Assembly (NCBI RefSeq): GCF_000738435.1
Contig: NZ_CP003984.1
Location: 1,488,001-1,552,000 of the forward strand
DNA length: 64,000 nt
Direction of reading: 5' to 3'
Source: Planktomarina temperata RCA23
GTDB lineage: Bacteria > Pseudomonadota > Alphaproteobacteria > Rhodobacterales > Rhodobacteraceae
In this document: positions 30,575-38,336 of the stretch, one piece after another
How positions within the stretch are numbered: position 1 is the first letter of the stretch
Layout: the number at the start of each line of letters is the position of its first letter
Notes under the pieces: model-generated
What the model saw: only the letters and a program-made list of their open reading frames with translations
Database searches by the model: none
Told to the model about the DNA's origin: nothing
Translations under genes and position numbers: made by a program

Positions 30575-31456
30575 GCGGCCCCTGCGTCTGGTCTTTGGCA
30601 AAGAAGACTGGCGGGTGGATTGAATAGGTTCCACTTTTCCAATCATGGCTTCTAAAGCGGCTACTCGGTTTGCGGTACTAGGGTGGGTTGAGAATAGCTT
30701 ATCGTGCGCGTGAGCGTGGAGTGGGTTAATGATAAACATATGCGCTGTTGACGGGTTTCTCTCGGCCCCATGATTGTCGATTTTGGAAGCGAAACCCTGA
30801 ATGGACTTGAGTGCGGATGCTAACCATAAAGGATTTCCACAAATCTCAGCGCCAACTCTGTCAGCGACATATTCCCTGCTACGGCTTATAGCCATTTGGA
30901 TCAACGAAGCAGCCAAAGGAGCTAGGATCATCATCGCTATTAAACCAATGAATCCCATCTTATTGTTCCTGCGCCCACCAAAGAACATTGCAAAGTTAGC
31001 CAACATCGAAATGGCACCGGCAAAAGTTGCTGCAACAACCATGATGGTGGTATCTCTGTTCTTAATATGGGCTAGTTCATGGGCCATTACTGCTGCTATT
31101 TCGTTCTGATTTAGCCTTTTTAAAAGTCCTGTAGTTGCAGCGACTGCGGCGTTTTCAGGGTTACGGCCAGTTGCAAACGCATTAGGCTGGTCACTTTGTA
31201 TCTCGTAAACCTTCGGCATTGGTAGCTGCGCATTGAGCGATAGATTGGCTACCATTTCATATAGAGGATGCTCCTGGGGAACCTTCTTAGCTCCGTACAT
31301 CCGAAGAACCATCTTGTCTGAATTGTACCAAGCGAACAGATTCATCATTATGGCCAGTATGATAGCTATTAGGAGACCCTCAAAGCCGCCGAGCATAATA
31401 CCTGCAAAGCCGAACAAGGCAGTCATAGCAGCCATAAGCATTGCGGTTTTTATCAT
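30554..31456 (-). CDS. htpX: Membrane zinc metalloprotease HtpX (M48)
   Basis: 300 residues. Two N-terminal membrane helices are followed by the zinc motif [14 protein letters not shown] (HEXXH) and the third-ligand region [13 protein letters not shown]. The family degrades damaged membrane proteins. This is an accessory copy on an island; whether a chromosomal htpX also exists cannot be seen here. The C-terminus is basic (KTRRRGRLK). Confidence 0.92.
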   Translation of the reverse strand: MIKTAMLMAAMTALFGFAGIMLGGFEGLLIAIILAIMMNLFAWYNSDKMVLRMYGAKKVPQEHPLYEMVANLSLNAQLPMPKVYEIQSDQPNAFATGRNPENAAVAATTGLLKRLNQNEIAAVMAHELAHIKNRDTTIMVVAATFAGAISMLANFAMFFGGRRNNKMGFIGLIAMMILAPLAASLIQMAISRSREYVADRVGAEICGNPLWLASALKSIQGFASKIDNHGAERNPSTAHMFIINPLHAHAHDKLFSTHPSTANRVAALEAMIGKVEPIQSTRQSSLPKTRRRGRLKQPWG

Positions 31457-31608
31457 GATAGGGCCTTTAATTGGGTCAACTGGTTAGCAAATATGTAATT
31501 TAACTGAGTATTCAATGATAGAGTTTGGTTTAAATGATTTCGCTTGTTTATCAAACTCCGTGACTTAACTGAATGATAATTAAGTGATCGGTAAAGCGAG
31601 GAAATTAG

Positions 31609-31764
31609 ATGAGACTGATAGTTTGCCTAATAATGGTTCTGCCCCTGATTGGCTGTGGCATCGCACAGCGGAGAGAGATCACCATTTTACAAGCGTTAGT
31701 GAAAAGGCTTGCTATACGCCCTCGCTACTCTCAAGTAATAGAACCAGTAGTTATTAAGACATAA
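31609..31764 (+). CDS. Small putative lipoprotein
   Basis: 51 residues. It starts MRLIVCLIMVLPLIGCGIAQ, a short signal with lipobox LIGC (Cys16), then a basic helical tail ending IEPVVIKT. GAGG lies 8 nt before the ATG. No homologue is recognised. Confidence 0.6.
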   Translation: MRLIVCLIMVLPLIGCGIAQRREITILQALVKRLAIRPRYSQVIEPVVIKT

Positions 31765-31883
31765 GTTATGTAGCCAGTTTTAAATCAATAAAGAAATACC
31801 ACTATTGGTAATTAATTAAAGTTTCTGCGAGGGTAGTCGTTGATATATGTACGACGTTTCATATTTCCCCCGACAGACACTAG

Positions 31884-31910
31884 CCCTGCCATGAATACGG
31901 CAGGGTTTTT
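31884..31910 (+). terminator. Rho-independent terminator
   Basis: CCCTGCC and GGCAGGG enclose an 8-nt loop, followed by TTTTT. It lies 120 nt after the small lipoprotein gene and may end that transcript or a short untranslated RNA. Confidence 0.8.
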
Positions 31911-31944
31911 CTGTATGGTGCGCTTGTGAGCAACAATGGGCGGC

Positions 31945-32172
31945 TTAAGCTGGAAGCTGACTAAAGGTCACTGGTTGGAACGCAGCACTAGCGGCTTGTG
32001 CTTTATCTGCTGCATCAAAATCAGCTTTAACTTGTGCAACCATAGCTGCTGTGAAGGAACCACGAGTGTATCCCCAGTCATTCAACTGATGGTCAGAAAG
32101 GTAAGCGGCTGTACGGTTTGCGGCACTTGAGGCTTGGGCTAACATGATCGCTCTGTAGATTTTAGTAAGCAT
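31945..32172 (-). CDS. Small DUF1127-like protein
   Basis: 75 residues from the ATG at 32172, which has AAGGAG upstream. The segment YLSDHQLNDWGYTRGSF resembles the DUF1127 C-terminal motif, followed by an Ala-rich tail. A second, clear DUF1127 gene lies at 16659 outside the island. Function unknown. Confidence 0.6.
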   Translation of the reverse strand: MLTKIYRAIMLAQASSAANRTAAYLSDHQLNDWGYTRGSFTAAMVAQVKADFDAADKAQAASAAFQPVTFSQLPA

Positions 32173-32489
32173 TTTAATCTCCTTGGTTTCATAAGAGCGT
32201 CTATCCAAGGTTATTAACTTTCACATCATACAATGTGGTATTCCCGTTATGCATTAAGCACAGGGCTACTCAACAGGGTCGTTTTCGTACCCACCTCCAC
32301 GGCTTTATCCACCCATCCCATTGAATAACAATAGTTAACAACCCCAATGCTATCATTGTCGTTCTATCGAGAGGGTAGAGCCAATTATGTGACCCATTAG
32401 CTTGCGAAGCATTATCAGGGGTTTAGCACTTGGCTTCTTCGTTGGCTTTAATTTCCACTGAGGGGGTACTTTCATGAACCCTGATTTGA
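32173..32489. other. Intergenic stretch, nothing identified
   Basis: A+T-rich spacer between the DUF1127-like gene and the deacetylase gene. I see no reading frame with a ribosome-binding site, no clear terminator and no repeat. Confidence 0.45.
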
Positions 32490-33395
32490 TTAAAATACGT
32501 CTGTAGCTGCTTGAAAAATCGAGAGGTGTCGCCGCGCAATGTCGGTGTCATATGGGCTATAGCCACCTCCGATTACTGTGGCTATTGGTGTGTTACGGTT
32601 CTTAAAGTACTCTAAAACAGCACAGTCCCGTTTCAAGATGCCCTCTAGCGTTAAATCCAAATTCCCGAGTTGGTCACCGAAAAATACGTCTACACCAGCA
32701 TCGTACAAAACAATGTCAGGCGTAAAATCTTTGGAGATGTATTTTAAAGTACTGTGCAACTTATCTAGATAGGCGGTGTCTTCCAAGTGGCTATTGAGTG
32801 CTACATCGAGGGTGCCTTTACGCTTTTGGAATGGAAAGTTTTGCTCACAATGCAGCGAACAAGTATATATGCCCTTCTTACCATCGCATATGTCAATGGT
32901 TCCATCACCTTGATGTACGTCTAAGTCTAAGATCAAGACCTTTTCTACTAAACCATGTTCTATCAAATTCAAAGCAGTAAAAGCCAAGTCATTGAAAACA
33001 CAAAAGCCTAATCCATTAGAATAATGTGCATGATGCGTTCCCCCTGCGGCATGACAGCCAACGCCTTCTTCTAGAGCCTTTAGTGCTGTGGTTAAAGTGC
33101 CGTTCAAAGCCAAAAAGCTGCGTTTGACCAGTTGGCTGTCTATCGGCAGGTTGATATGCCGTACTTCCTCCTTTGACAAAGTTTGTTGTACAACACGTTG
33201 AACGTAATCAGTGGCATGGGTTCGTAAAACATCTCGATAGCGAACTGGTGAAGAATGGTAGAAATGTAACCTTTGGTTAAAATCACTCTGTTTTAGTTGG
33301 CTTACTAACTTAGAGAACTTTGTCCCATTAAAACGATGACCCTCTGGCACATTTATGTCGTAAGTATCGTTATAAAGGACTGGAATTTGTATCAC
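32490..33395 (-). CDS. Histone deacetylase superfamily amidohydrolase
   Basis: 301 residues. It has the deacetylase signatures GGTHHAHYSNGLGFCVFND (paired catalytic His), ILDLDVHQGDGTIDIC (zinc Asp and His) and LYDAGVDVFFGDQLG (second zinc Asp). Bacterial members act on acetylated amines or small acyl-lysine substrates. The substrate here is unknown. It stands alone on its strand, divergent from tspO. Confidence 0.93.
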   Translation of the reverse strand: MIQIPVLYNDTYDINVPEGHRFNGTKFSKLVSQLKQSDFNQRLHFYHSSPVRYRDVLRTHATDYVQRVVQQTLSKEEVRHINLPIDSQLVKRSFLALNGTLTTALKALEEGVGCHAAGGTHHAHYSNGLGFCVFNDLAFTALNLIEHGLVEKVLILDLDVHQGDGTIDICDGKKGIYTCSLHCEQNFPFQKRKGTLDVALNSHLEDTAYLDKLHSTLKYISKDFTPDIVLYDAGVDVFFGDQLGNLDLTLEGILKRDCAVLEYFKNRNTPIATVIGGGYSPYDTDIARRHLSIFQAATDVF

Positions 33396-33519
33396 TGCAA
33401 AACCTGCTATTAATTATTAGTATACAGTAAACTTTAGCAGTGTTAGCTGTTGCTGTCGTGAATTTTTGGCAATTACCTTGCGTGGCTCAATGCCTAGAGA
33501 TCATCGAGAGGAGTTTTCA

Positions 33520-33981
33520 ATGAGAAGTCGTGTCATCATCTGGGTTATGTTCTACGCTTGCACACTTGTGGCTGCCGGTGGGGCAATATGGTTTGTCAGA
33601 GACTTAAATGCCAACAAATGGATCGCACCGAGTTTTGCGCCTCCTGCGTGGTTATTTGGGCCAGTCTGGACAACACTTTACCTACTAATCGCTTCCAGTG
33701 CTTATAGACTAAGCTACAGAAAGAACTGTGACTCAAAGAGTATAGCACTGGGGTTGTGGGCTTTGCAGATGTGTCTAAACACTCTTTGGACGCCAGTATT
33801 CTTTGGAGCTTTTGACTTGAAGGGTGCGTTTGCCATAATCGTATTATTATGGCTTACAATTACTGCGTATATCGTGATCAGCTTTCGGATCGATAGGGTA
33901 TCAAGCTATTTGTTTTTGCCTTATTGGGCGTGGGTTAGCTTCGCCACAGCATTGAACTATGCATATATTCTCGCCAACTAA
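33520..33981 (+). CDS. tspO: TspO/MBR family membrane protein
   Basis: 153 residues from the ATG at 33520 (GAGAGGAG upstream). Five membrane helices carry the family motif APSFAPPAWLFGPVWTTLYL and the later WTPVFFG. TspO binds porphyrins and in Rhodobacter modulates photosynthesis gene expression in response to oxygen. As island cargo it is probably an additional copy; its ligand is not shown. Confidence 0.9.
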   Translation: MRSRVIIWVMFYACTLVAAGGAIWFVRDLNANKWIAPSFAPPAWLFGPVWTTLYLLIASSAYRLSYRKNCDSKSIALGLWALQMCLNTLWTPVFFGAFDLKGAFAIIVLLWLTITAYIVISFRIDRVSSYLFLPYWAWVSFATALNYAYILAN

Positions 33982-34000
33982 CGTTACGACCTAAGTATAA

Positions 34001-34122
34001 CCTAGTCTCACTAGGTCAGGCTCAAATGCGTCACCCGTTTGAGACCATTTAAAACCCTCTTTTAGCATCAATCCGTCTCAATAGCTTGCCTCAGTTCTGA
34101 GACAGTGGTAGTCTCACTAGGT
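34001..34122 (+). promoter_or_regulatory. Candidate resolvase (res) region
   Basis: Five TGAGAC/GTCTCA boxes occur in about 115 bp upstream of the resolvase gene (GTCTC at 34005, 34075, 34111; GAGAC at 34041, 34099). The first is in the palindrome CCTAGT-CTC-ACTAGG (34001-34015), and the last is in a near-copy (34108-34122). This matches the multi-site layout of a res locus, where the resolvase also represses its own gene. Confidence 0.55.
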
Positions 34123-34155
34123 ATATAGAATCGTATGAGTCCACAGGAGTGCAAG

Positions 34156-34710
34156 ATGCTTATCGGATATGCCAGAACGAGTACCACAGACCAACAAGCA
34201 GGGTTTGATGCACAGCTAGTCGAGTTAGAAGCGTACGGCTGTGAACGTACGTTCAAAGAGCAGGTATCAGCCGTAGCCTCAAGGGGTGAACTCGACAGAG
34301 CTATTGATATGCTCGGAAAGGGTGACAAGCTGGTCGTCACTAAACTTGATCGTCTGGCTCGTAATGTGATGCACATGGGTGAGCTACTACAGCAGATAGA
34401 AGCCAAGGGTGCTGGACTAGTTATTTTGTCCCTAGGCAGTGAAACTGTTGATACTACGACAGCCACAGGCAAGCTGATCCTTAATATGATGGTATCTGTC
34501 GCACAGTTTGAACGTGAGATGATGAAAGAACGTCAGGTCGAAGGCATCAAGAGAGCTAAGGCTGAGGGTAAGTACAAAGGGCGAGTTCCGACAGCTATGC
34601 GACAGGCCGACAAGGTTAAGGCATTGGTTGAAGCTGGTGTGCAGCGTGTGCAGGTTCAGGAGCAGCTTGGGATTAGCAAGGCGTCTTACTATAGATGCTT
34701 GAATGGGTAA
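34156..34710 (+). CDS. Serine recombinase / resolvase
   Basis: 184 residues from the ATG at 34156 with AGGAG upstream. The N-terminus MLIGYARTSTTDQQAG has the catalytic Ser in ARTS, followed by TKLDRLARN and the E-helix region LNMMVSVAQFEREMMKER. A C-terminal HTH (VQEQLGISKASYYRCL) completes the TnpR type. It is intact and preceded by candidate res boxes. Its role may be to resolve dimers or replicon cointegrates of the island. Confidence 0.93.
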   Translation: MLIGYARTSTTDQQAGFDAQLVELEAYGCERTFKEQVSAVASRGELDRAIDMLGKGDKLVVTKLDRLARNVMHMGELLQQIEAKGAGLVILSLGSETVDTTTATGKLILNMMVSVAQFEREMMKERQVEGIKRAKAEGKYKGRVPTAMRQADKVKALVEAGVQRVQVQEQLGISKASYYRCLNG

Positions 34711-34732
34711 TGAGATTGGATACCTGAGCTTG

Positions 34733-34930
34733 CTAATTACGAGCTTGAACCAACGCCTTCTGGATCAAAGCATCTTTCAATAAACGCTTAAGTTTGTCGT
34801 TGAGACGATCATTATTCTGCAAGGCCATAAGCTCATCTTGGGTTAAGCTGTAAGGATCATCCTCTAGCTTCATGCGAAGGCCCATGTCGTTCCAGACTGA
34901 TGTGATAATTATGCGCTCATGATCTGTCAT
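34733..34930 (-). CDS. Hypothetical small protein
   Basis: 65 residues, no recognised family. It is charged and helical (RLNDKLKRLLKDALIQKAL) and convergent with the resolvase. The reading frame is clean, but the ribosome-binding site is weak. Confidence 0.4.
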   Translation of the reverse strand: MTDHERIIITSVWNDMGLRMKLEDDPYSLTQDELMALQNNDRLNDKLKRLLKDALIQKALVQARN

Positions 34931-34972
34931 ACTCAGAATAACGACAGGATAAGGCGCGATGTTAGCAGGTAG

Positions 34973-35140
34973 CTGAGTTTGTCAGCCAAGTACTGCGGTA
35001 TGTCACCAGACGCACCACCCAAGGCTCTAGCTAGGTTCCTGACTGAACGCGAGGTACAGACGCCTTCTGGACGTTCTACGGTATGGCAAGCGACAACCGT
35101 ACAGCGCATGAAAGCACGTTGGAGCAACCAAGTGGATTGA
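34973..35140 (+). pseudogene. C-terminal fragment of a second serine recombinase
   Basis: The frame reads ALARFLTEREVQTPSGRSTV then WQATTVQRMKARW before a stop. This matches the conserved recombinase-domain tail (a helix, then xTPxGxxW, then TVQR). An in-frame TAG lies immediately upstream, and no catalytic domain is present. It is a relic distinct from the intact resolvase at 34156. Confidence 0.55.
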
Positions 35141-35179
35141 CGGACACAACTTCATAAACCAACGCTATCGTGCTTGTAC

Positions 35180-35273
35180 GAGGCTCTCCGTGAGGCTGTG
35201 GGGAACCCTTAGATTCACAACCAAACGAATTGGGTCGGCCCGTTTTGTGGACAGGAATCCTAGGTAAAGATTT
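35180..35273 (+). repeat. 94-bp island direct repeat, copy A
   Basis: Closely matches 36655-36748; the central 30-odd bases around GGGAACCCTTAGATTCACAA are identical and the flanks about 80% so. A short piece of the left part also occurs near 38311-38331. It lies in a gene-poor stretch (35141-35533). Function unknown. Confidence 0.8.
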
Positions 35274-35533
35274 ACTTGTTACAGCGTGCGGAGTTAGGCT
35301 TTCAGGAACATCTATTAAACTGAGAAGATCGGAAATATGATATGCCTGATGCAAATAAGCCTGAGTTCGCTAAACAATCCTTCAAAGGCTTCGTGATGAG
35401 AATTATGATGATGATAGATATGTTCAAGAAGAAGAGCGACTATTAGGATCATATTACGGGACGGCTTACTAAGTAAGTCTTAATTCACGGGCAACTCACA
35501 ATATGTCGTCAATACGAGCAAAAGGAGAAAGCT

Positions 35534-36067
35534 ATGAAGACTATTACGGCATCTTTGTTTACTCTTTTACTGCTCCTCACAAATGGTAGCGCAATGGCTG
35601 ATAACCTCATCAAAACAGGACAATGGGCTTATTTGGCAGACACAGTTATGGGTGGTATTTCTGAGGGAACTGCACAGTTTGAAGATCAAGGAACATCACA
35701 AGTCATTCGGCTGAGCGGTGAAGTTTCTACAGCCAATAATGGTGGTTTTATTCAGGTTCGGTCACCAGTGGTATGGGAGGCAGCGAAGGGAAAAACAGGT
35801 ATCAAACTGATGGTTAAAGGTAACGGTGATCTTTATTATTTACACATCAGGAGTACCAACACTCGCTTACCTTGGCACTATTATCAGCAAAGTTTTCAAA
35901 CAAACGGCTCATGGAATGAGGTAAGGCTTCCGTTTGAGGCTTTTGTAAAGTCGTCATCCCTTTTGAGAACTACACTCAACCAAAGCAAGATTAAAACTAT
36001 AGGTATTGTCGCATACGGTAAGGATTATACTGCTGATGTATCGGTGAAGAGTTTGGAGTTTTACTGA
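35534..36067 (+). CDS. Secreted CIA30-family protein
   Basis: 177 residues. Signal peptide MKTITASLFTLLLLLTNG ends at AMA-D. The mature domain has the CIA30/NDUFAF1 features WAYLADTVMGGISEGTAQF, LSGEVSTANNGGFIQVRS and YGKDYTADVSVKSLEFY. The eukaryotic relative assists complex I assembly; bacterial roles are unclear. AAGGAG precedes the ATG. It is followed directly by two small genes on the same strand. Confidence 0.85.
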   Translation: MKTITASLFTLLLLLTNGSAMADNLIKTGQWAYLADTVMGGISEGTAQFEDQGTSQVIRLSGEVSTANNGGFIQVRSPVVWEAAKGKTGIKLMVKGNGDLYYLHIRSTNTRLPWHYYQQSFQTNGSWNEVRLPFEAFVKSSSLLRTTLNQSKIKTIGIVAYGKDYTADVSVKSLEFY

Positions 36068-36256
36068 TTGGATAACCTCATGAACCCAGCCAACGCACAT
36101 CAGCAGCGTTGCCCTAGATGCCAGTCACCTCTGAACACCGTTGTTGTGCATGGGCATGAGCAGTGTGTCATCTGTAAGTCTAACATCTTTGAGTGCTGCT
36201 CAGGGGATACGTGTGATACAGATCATAACTTGGCTGTTGGATATAAGAGAGAGTGA
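36068..36256 (+). CDS. Small zinc-ribbon-like protein
   Basis: 62 residues if the TTG at 36068 is used (GGAG at good spacing); the ATG at 36080 gives 58. Two CxxC pairs (CPRC, CVIC) form a probable zinc ribbon, with further Cys (ECCSGDTC). It begins at the CIA30 stop and overlaps the next start region, so the three are likely one transcript. Confidence 0.6.
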   Translation: MDNLMNPANAHQQRCPRCQSPLNTVVVHGHEQCVICKSNIFECCSGDTCDTDHNLAVGYKRE

Positions 36257-36258
36257 GG

Positions 36259-36588
36259 ATGCACGTATCAGTTACCGGCCTTAAAACTAACAACCTATAC
36301 TCCTCTATGAAGTTTTGGCTTCTTACAATCCCTGCATTTAGAGAGGCACAAAAGGCGGAAGGTATATTGCTGTGTGAGAACAAAAGCAGGAATGGCTATC
36401 AACATACGCTTACTGTTTGGAAAACAAAGGCACACATGCTGGCATACCTCAGATCGCCAAAACACATGAAAGCCATGAGAGCTTTTCCATCAATAGCCAT
36501 TGGCAGATTGCTGAGCTACGAAAGTGACGCCGTGCCTAGTTGGGATGAAGCAATGCTAAAGTGGGAGCGAGAAGCACGAAATGGTTGA
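36259..36588 (+). CDS. Hypothetical ABM-fold-like protein
   Basis: 109 residues from the ATG at 36259 with GAGTGAGG upstream. The pattern YQHTLTVWKTKAHMLAYLRS followed by HMKAMRAFPSIAIGR resembles antibiotic-biosynthesis-monooxygenase-like (dimeric ferredoxin-fold) proteins such as DUF3291. The enzyme activity, if any, is unknown. Third gene of the CIA30 group. Confidence 0.6.
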   Translation: MHVSVTGLKTNNLYSSMKFWLLTIPAFREAQKAEGILLCENKSRNGYQHTLTVWKTKAHMLAYLRSPKHMKAMRAFPSIAIGRLLSYESDAVPSWDEAMLKWEREARNG

Positions 36589-36654
36589 ACCACATACAGC
36601 CGCTTAACCTTGGGGCTGATGCATTTGAATGAACCTACGTCATCATGCGTGTAA

Positions 36655-36748
36655 GAGCCTCTGTGTGAGCCTGTAGGGAACCCTTAGATTCACAACCAAA
36701 CGAATTGGGTTGGCCTGTTTTGCTGGTGGGAATCCAAGGTAAAAATTT
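36655..36748 (+). repeat. 94-bp island direct repeat, copy B
   Basis: Second copy of the element at 35180-35273, same orientation, 1.47 kb away. The repeats bracket the CIA30 / zinc-ribbon / ABM-like group. Confidence 0.8.
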
Positions 36749-36810
36749 GGTTTGCGGATGGGTTGGTTCTTTGGCAAAAAAAAGCGGTTAGATGGAGGAG
36801 ACGTTTCAAA

Positions 36811-36975
36811 GTGGAAATTATAGCAATAATTATTGGGGTCATAGCTTTAGTCGTAGCAGTAAAGCGAAACGATGAAACCCAGTACAAAATACGCTTATTG
36901 GAGCAAGAGATAAATAAGATAGCGGAACTAGTCGCTGATCTATCCAAAAATAATGAAAAGGATGCAGACGATTGA
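36811..36975 (+). CDS. Small membrane protein with coiled-coil tail
   Basis: 54 residues with a GTG start at 36811, preceded by GGAGGAG. One membrane helix (VEIIAIIIGVIALVVAV) is followed by a heptad-like helix (KIRLLEQEINKIAELVADL). No family recognised. Confidence 0.5.
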   Translation: MEIIAIIIGVIALVVAVKRNDETQYKIRLLEQEINKIAELVADLSKNNEKDADD

Positions 36976-37089
36976 GAGTCGCAATAGGCCCTCCCTAGGT
37001 TTTTGAGACTGCACAGCGTAAAGGTGCTTTGTGGACATTGCAGCAGACCACAGTCGTATTATGTTTGACAACATCGTGGAGGGCAGGAA

Positions 37090-37479
37090 ATGCGATCAAT
37101 TTATGTAATTCTTATTGTGTTATTATCGACAAACGCCAATGCGCAAATGCGAGAATCGCACCTCAAAACACTTTTATCCATTTGTGAGACTGCTCAATCC
37201 AATAACGATCCTGGTACGATTAAAAATATTGCTACTCAGATCAAAAACGAGCCGTTGCACTCGGATAAAGTGCTGGCGTTCAAAATGAAAAAGTGTCTGT
37301 CCGCAGCATTTGGTGTTGAGATAGTAAAAGTGGATAGTGACGGTTTAGTTAAATCGATCACAGAAAAGATGTCAGCTATTAAAAGTGATTGTAAACTACT
37401 TTTAGAAAATGCTCCAAATATTGCATTAAACAACAAGATATGCAGACGAGTCTTTCTAACAGAAAACTCGGGTCTATGA
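37090..37479 (+). CDS. Hypothetical secreted protein
   Basis: 129 residues. Signal peptide MRSIYVILIVLLSTNA ends at NANA-Q. The mature part is polar and helical with four Cys (LSICET, KCLSAA, DCKLLL, ICRRVF) that could form two disulfides. Its stop overlaps the start of the next gene (ATGA). Not recognised. Confidence 0.6.
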   Translation: MRSIYVILIVLLSTNANAQMRESHLKTLLSICETAQSNNDPGTIKNIATQIKNEPLHSDKVLAFKMKKCLSAAFGVEIVKVDSDGLVKSITEKMSAIKSDCKLLLENAPNIALNNKICRRVFLTENSGL

Positions 37480-37805
37480 CCAAACTCAGGACCATCCCAG
37501 ATCACACCCTGAGCATCACCTGCGGCCTCTGTAAGCACCATACCATGCTAGAAGTAGAAAACCTTATAGCTGTCGTTGGAGGCGACACCACAGCCCACGA
37601 GGTACGTCAGAGGGCCAGATGCCATAACTGTGGCGTGAAGGGTAACAACACGTATCAGATCAAACTGAGGGGCTGGAGAGTTAGCGTCAAGCATGGCCCA
37701 TGCAAGAATAATTCAAAGATGGGCCACGCAGTAGTTGTCGCCATGGCTCACGTGTTAGCGGTACTCCACGCTCCAAAATTCTTGGCGGATACGGTGACTT
37801 CATAG
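37476..37805 (+). CDS. Cys-rich small protein with duplicated segment
   Basis: 109 residues from the ATG at 37476 overlapping the previous stop (ATGA). Cysteine pairs CGLC and CHNCG suggest a metal site. The central 79 nt (37583-37661, residues EVRQRARCHNCGVKGNNTYQ) recur at 38217-38295, where the protein ends right after this segment (TYQIV, stop). Here it continues into sequence antisense to the cupin gene, so the last 45 residues are probably not native. The original protein was likely about 63 residues. Confidence 0.5.
   Translation: MTKLRTIPDHTLSITCGLCKHHTMLEVENLIAVVGGDTTAHEVRQRARCHNCGVKGNNTYQIKLRGWRVSVKHGPCKNNSKMGHAVVVAMAHVLAVLHAPKFLADTVTS
37583..37661 (+). repeat. 79-bp duplicated coding segment, copy 1
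   Basis: Matches 38217-38295 with four differences, all at synonymous codon positions (Thr, His, Arg, Cys). The two copies flank the cupin gene. Confidence 0.85.
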
Positions 37806-38125
37806 CCAATAAACTCAATATCTCCATTAACCCAGCCATCATGGCCCGGAGCGAAGGTGTATGCATCACCCGCATGTACGGTTATTTCAGACCCGTCATC
37901 GTGTGCAACAGTCATTGAACCTTGAATTACAACGCCAACATGCGCTGCTTGACAGCTATGACCACCCACCAAAGGTTTGACGCACTCTGACCATTTCCAG
38001 CCCGGTTGCAGCACTAATTTGGTGGCCGTCGCCACACCTAAGTCAACCGAAGCTGAATGTGTTTTGTCCGGCTCTTTCAAAACATCGGGATTGGTGAATG
38101 ACTTACTTGCTAAGGATTTTGACAT
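37748..38125 (-). CDS. Cupin domain protein
   Basis: 125 residues. The cupin core shows GHSCQAAHVGVVIQGSMTVA, then ITVHAGDAYTFAPGHDGW. The metal site is partial (HS..H and H), so metal binding is uncertain. It runs opposite to its neighbours and lies between two copies of a 79-bp coding repeat. Its 3' end overlaps the Cys-rich gene by 58 nt. Confidence 0.8.
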   Translation of the reverse strand: MSKSLASKSFTNPDVLKEPDKTHSASVDLGVATATKLVLQPGWKWSECVKPLVGGHSCQAAHVGVVIQGSMTVAHDDGSEITVHAGDAYTFAPGHDGWVNGDIEFIGYEVTVSAKNFGAWSTANT

Positions 38126-38216
38126 TACTGTTCTCCAAACTTTCTATTGATGTGATTATCGTGAGGCAACTTTTAGTGAAAATCTATATCAAATTCGGGA
38201 GTGGTTTTTGCCCCAT

Positions 38217-38301
38217 CGACACCACTGCCCATGAGGTACGTCAGAGAGCCAGATGCCATAACTGCGGCGTGAAGGGTAACAACACGTATCAGATCGTTTA
38301 G
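38217..38301 (+). pseudogene. C-terminal remnant of a Cys-rich small protein (repeat copy 2)
   Basis: The frame reads DTTAHEVRQRARCHNCGVKG, then NNTYQIV and stop, the same as residues near 37 onward of the 37476 gene. It lacks the N-terminal CGLC half. It is a paralogue remnant or a shuffled 3' end. Confidence 0.55.
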
Positions 38302-38336
38302 TTGGGCCTGTAAGGGCCTCTATGCGAGCCTCAGTG

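Noticed and set aside
34933-35127. 64-codon minus-strand frame
   Set aside because: The plus strand here gives a recognisable serine recombinase tail; the minus frame has no motif.
35342-35446. 34-codon frame MPDANKPEFAKQSF and onward
   Set aside because: Ribosome-binding site is weak and nothing supports it beyond an open frame; it may be real but cannot be called.
38098-38216. N-terminal extension of the second Cys-rich copy
   Set aside because: It reads antisense through the cupin start and leader, with hydrophobic text unlike the first copy.
37583-38295. CRISPR array
   Set aside because: Only two copies, 79 bp long, coding and 555 bp apart; no cas genes or spacers.
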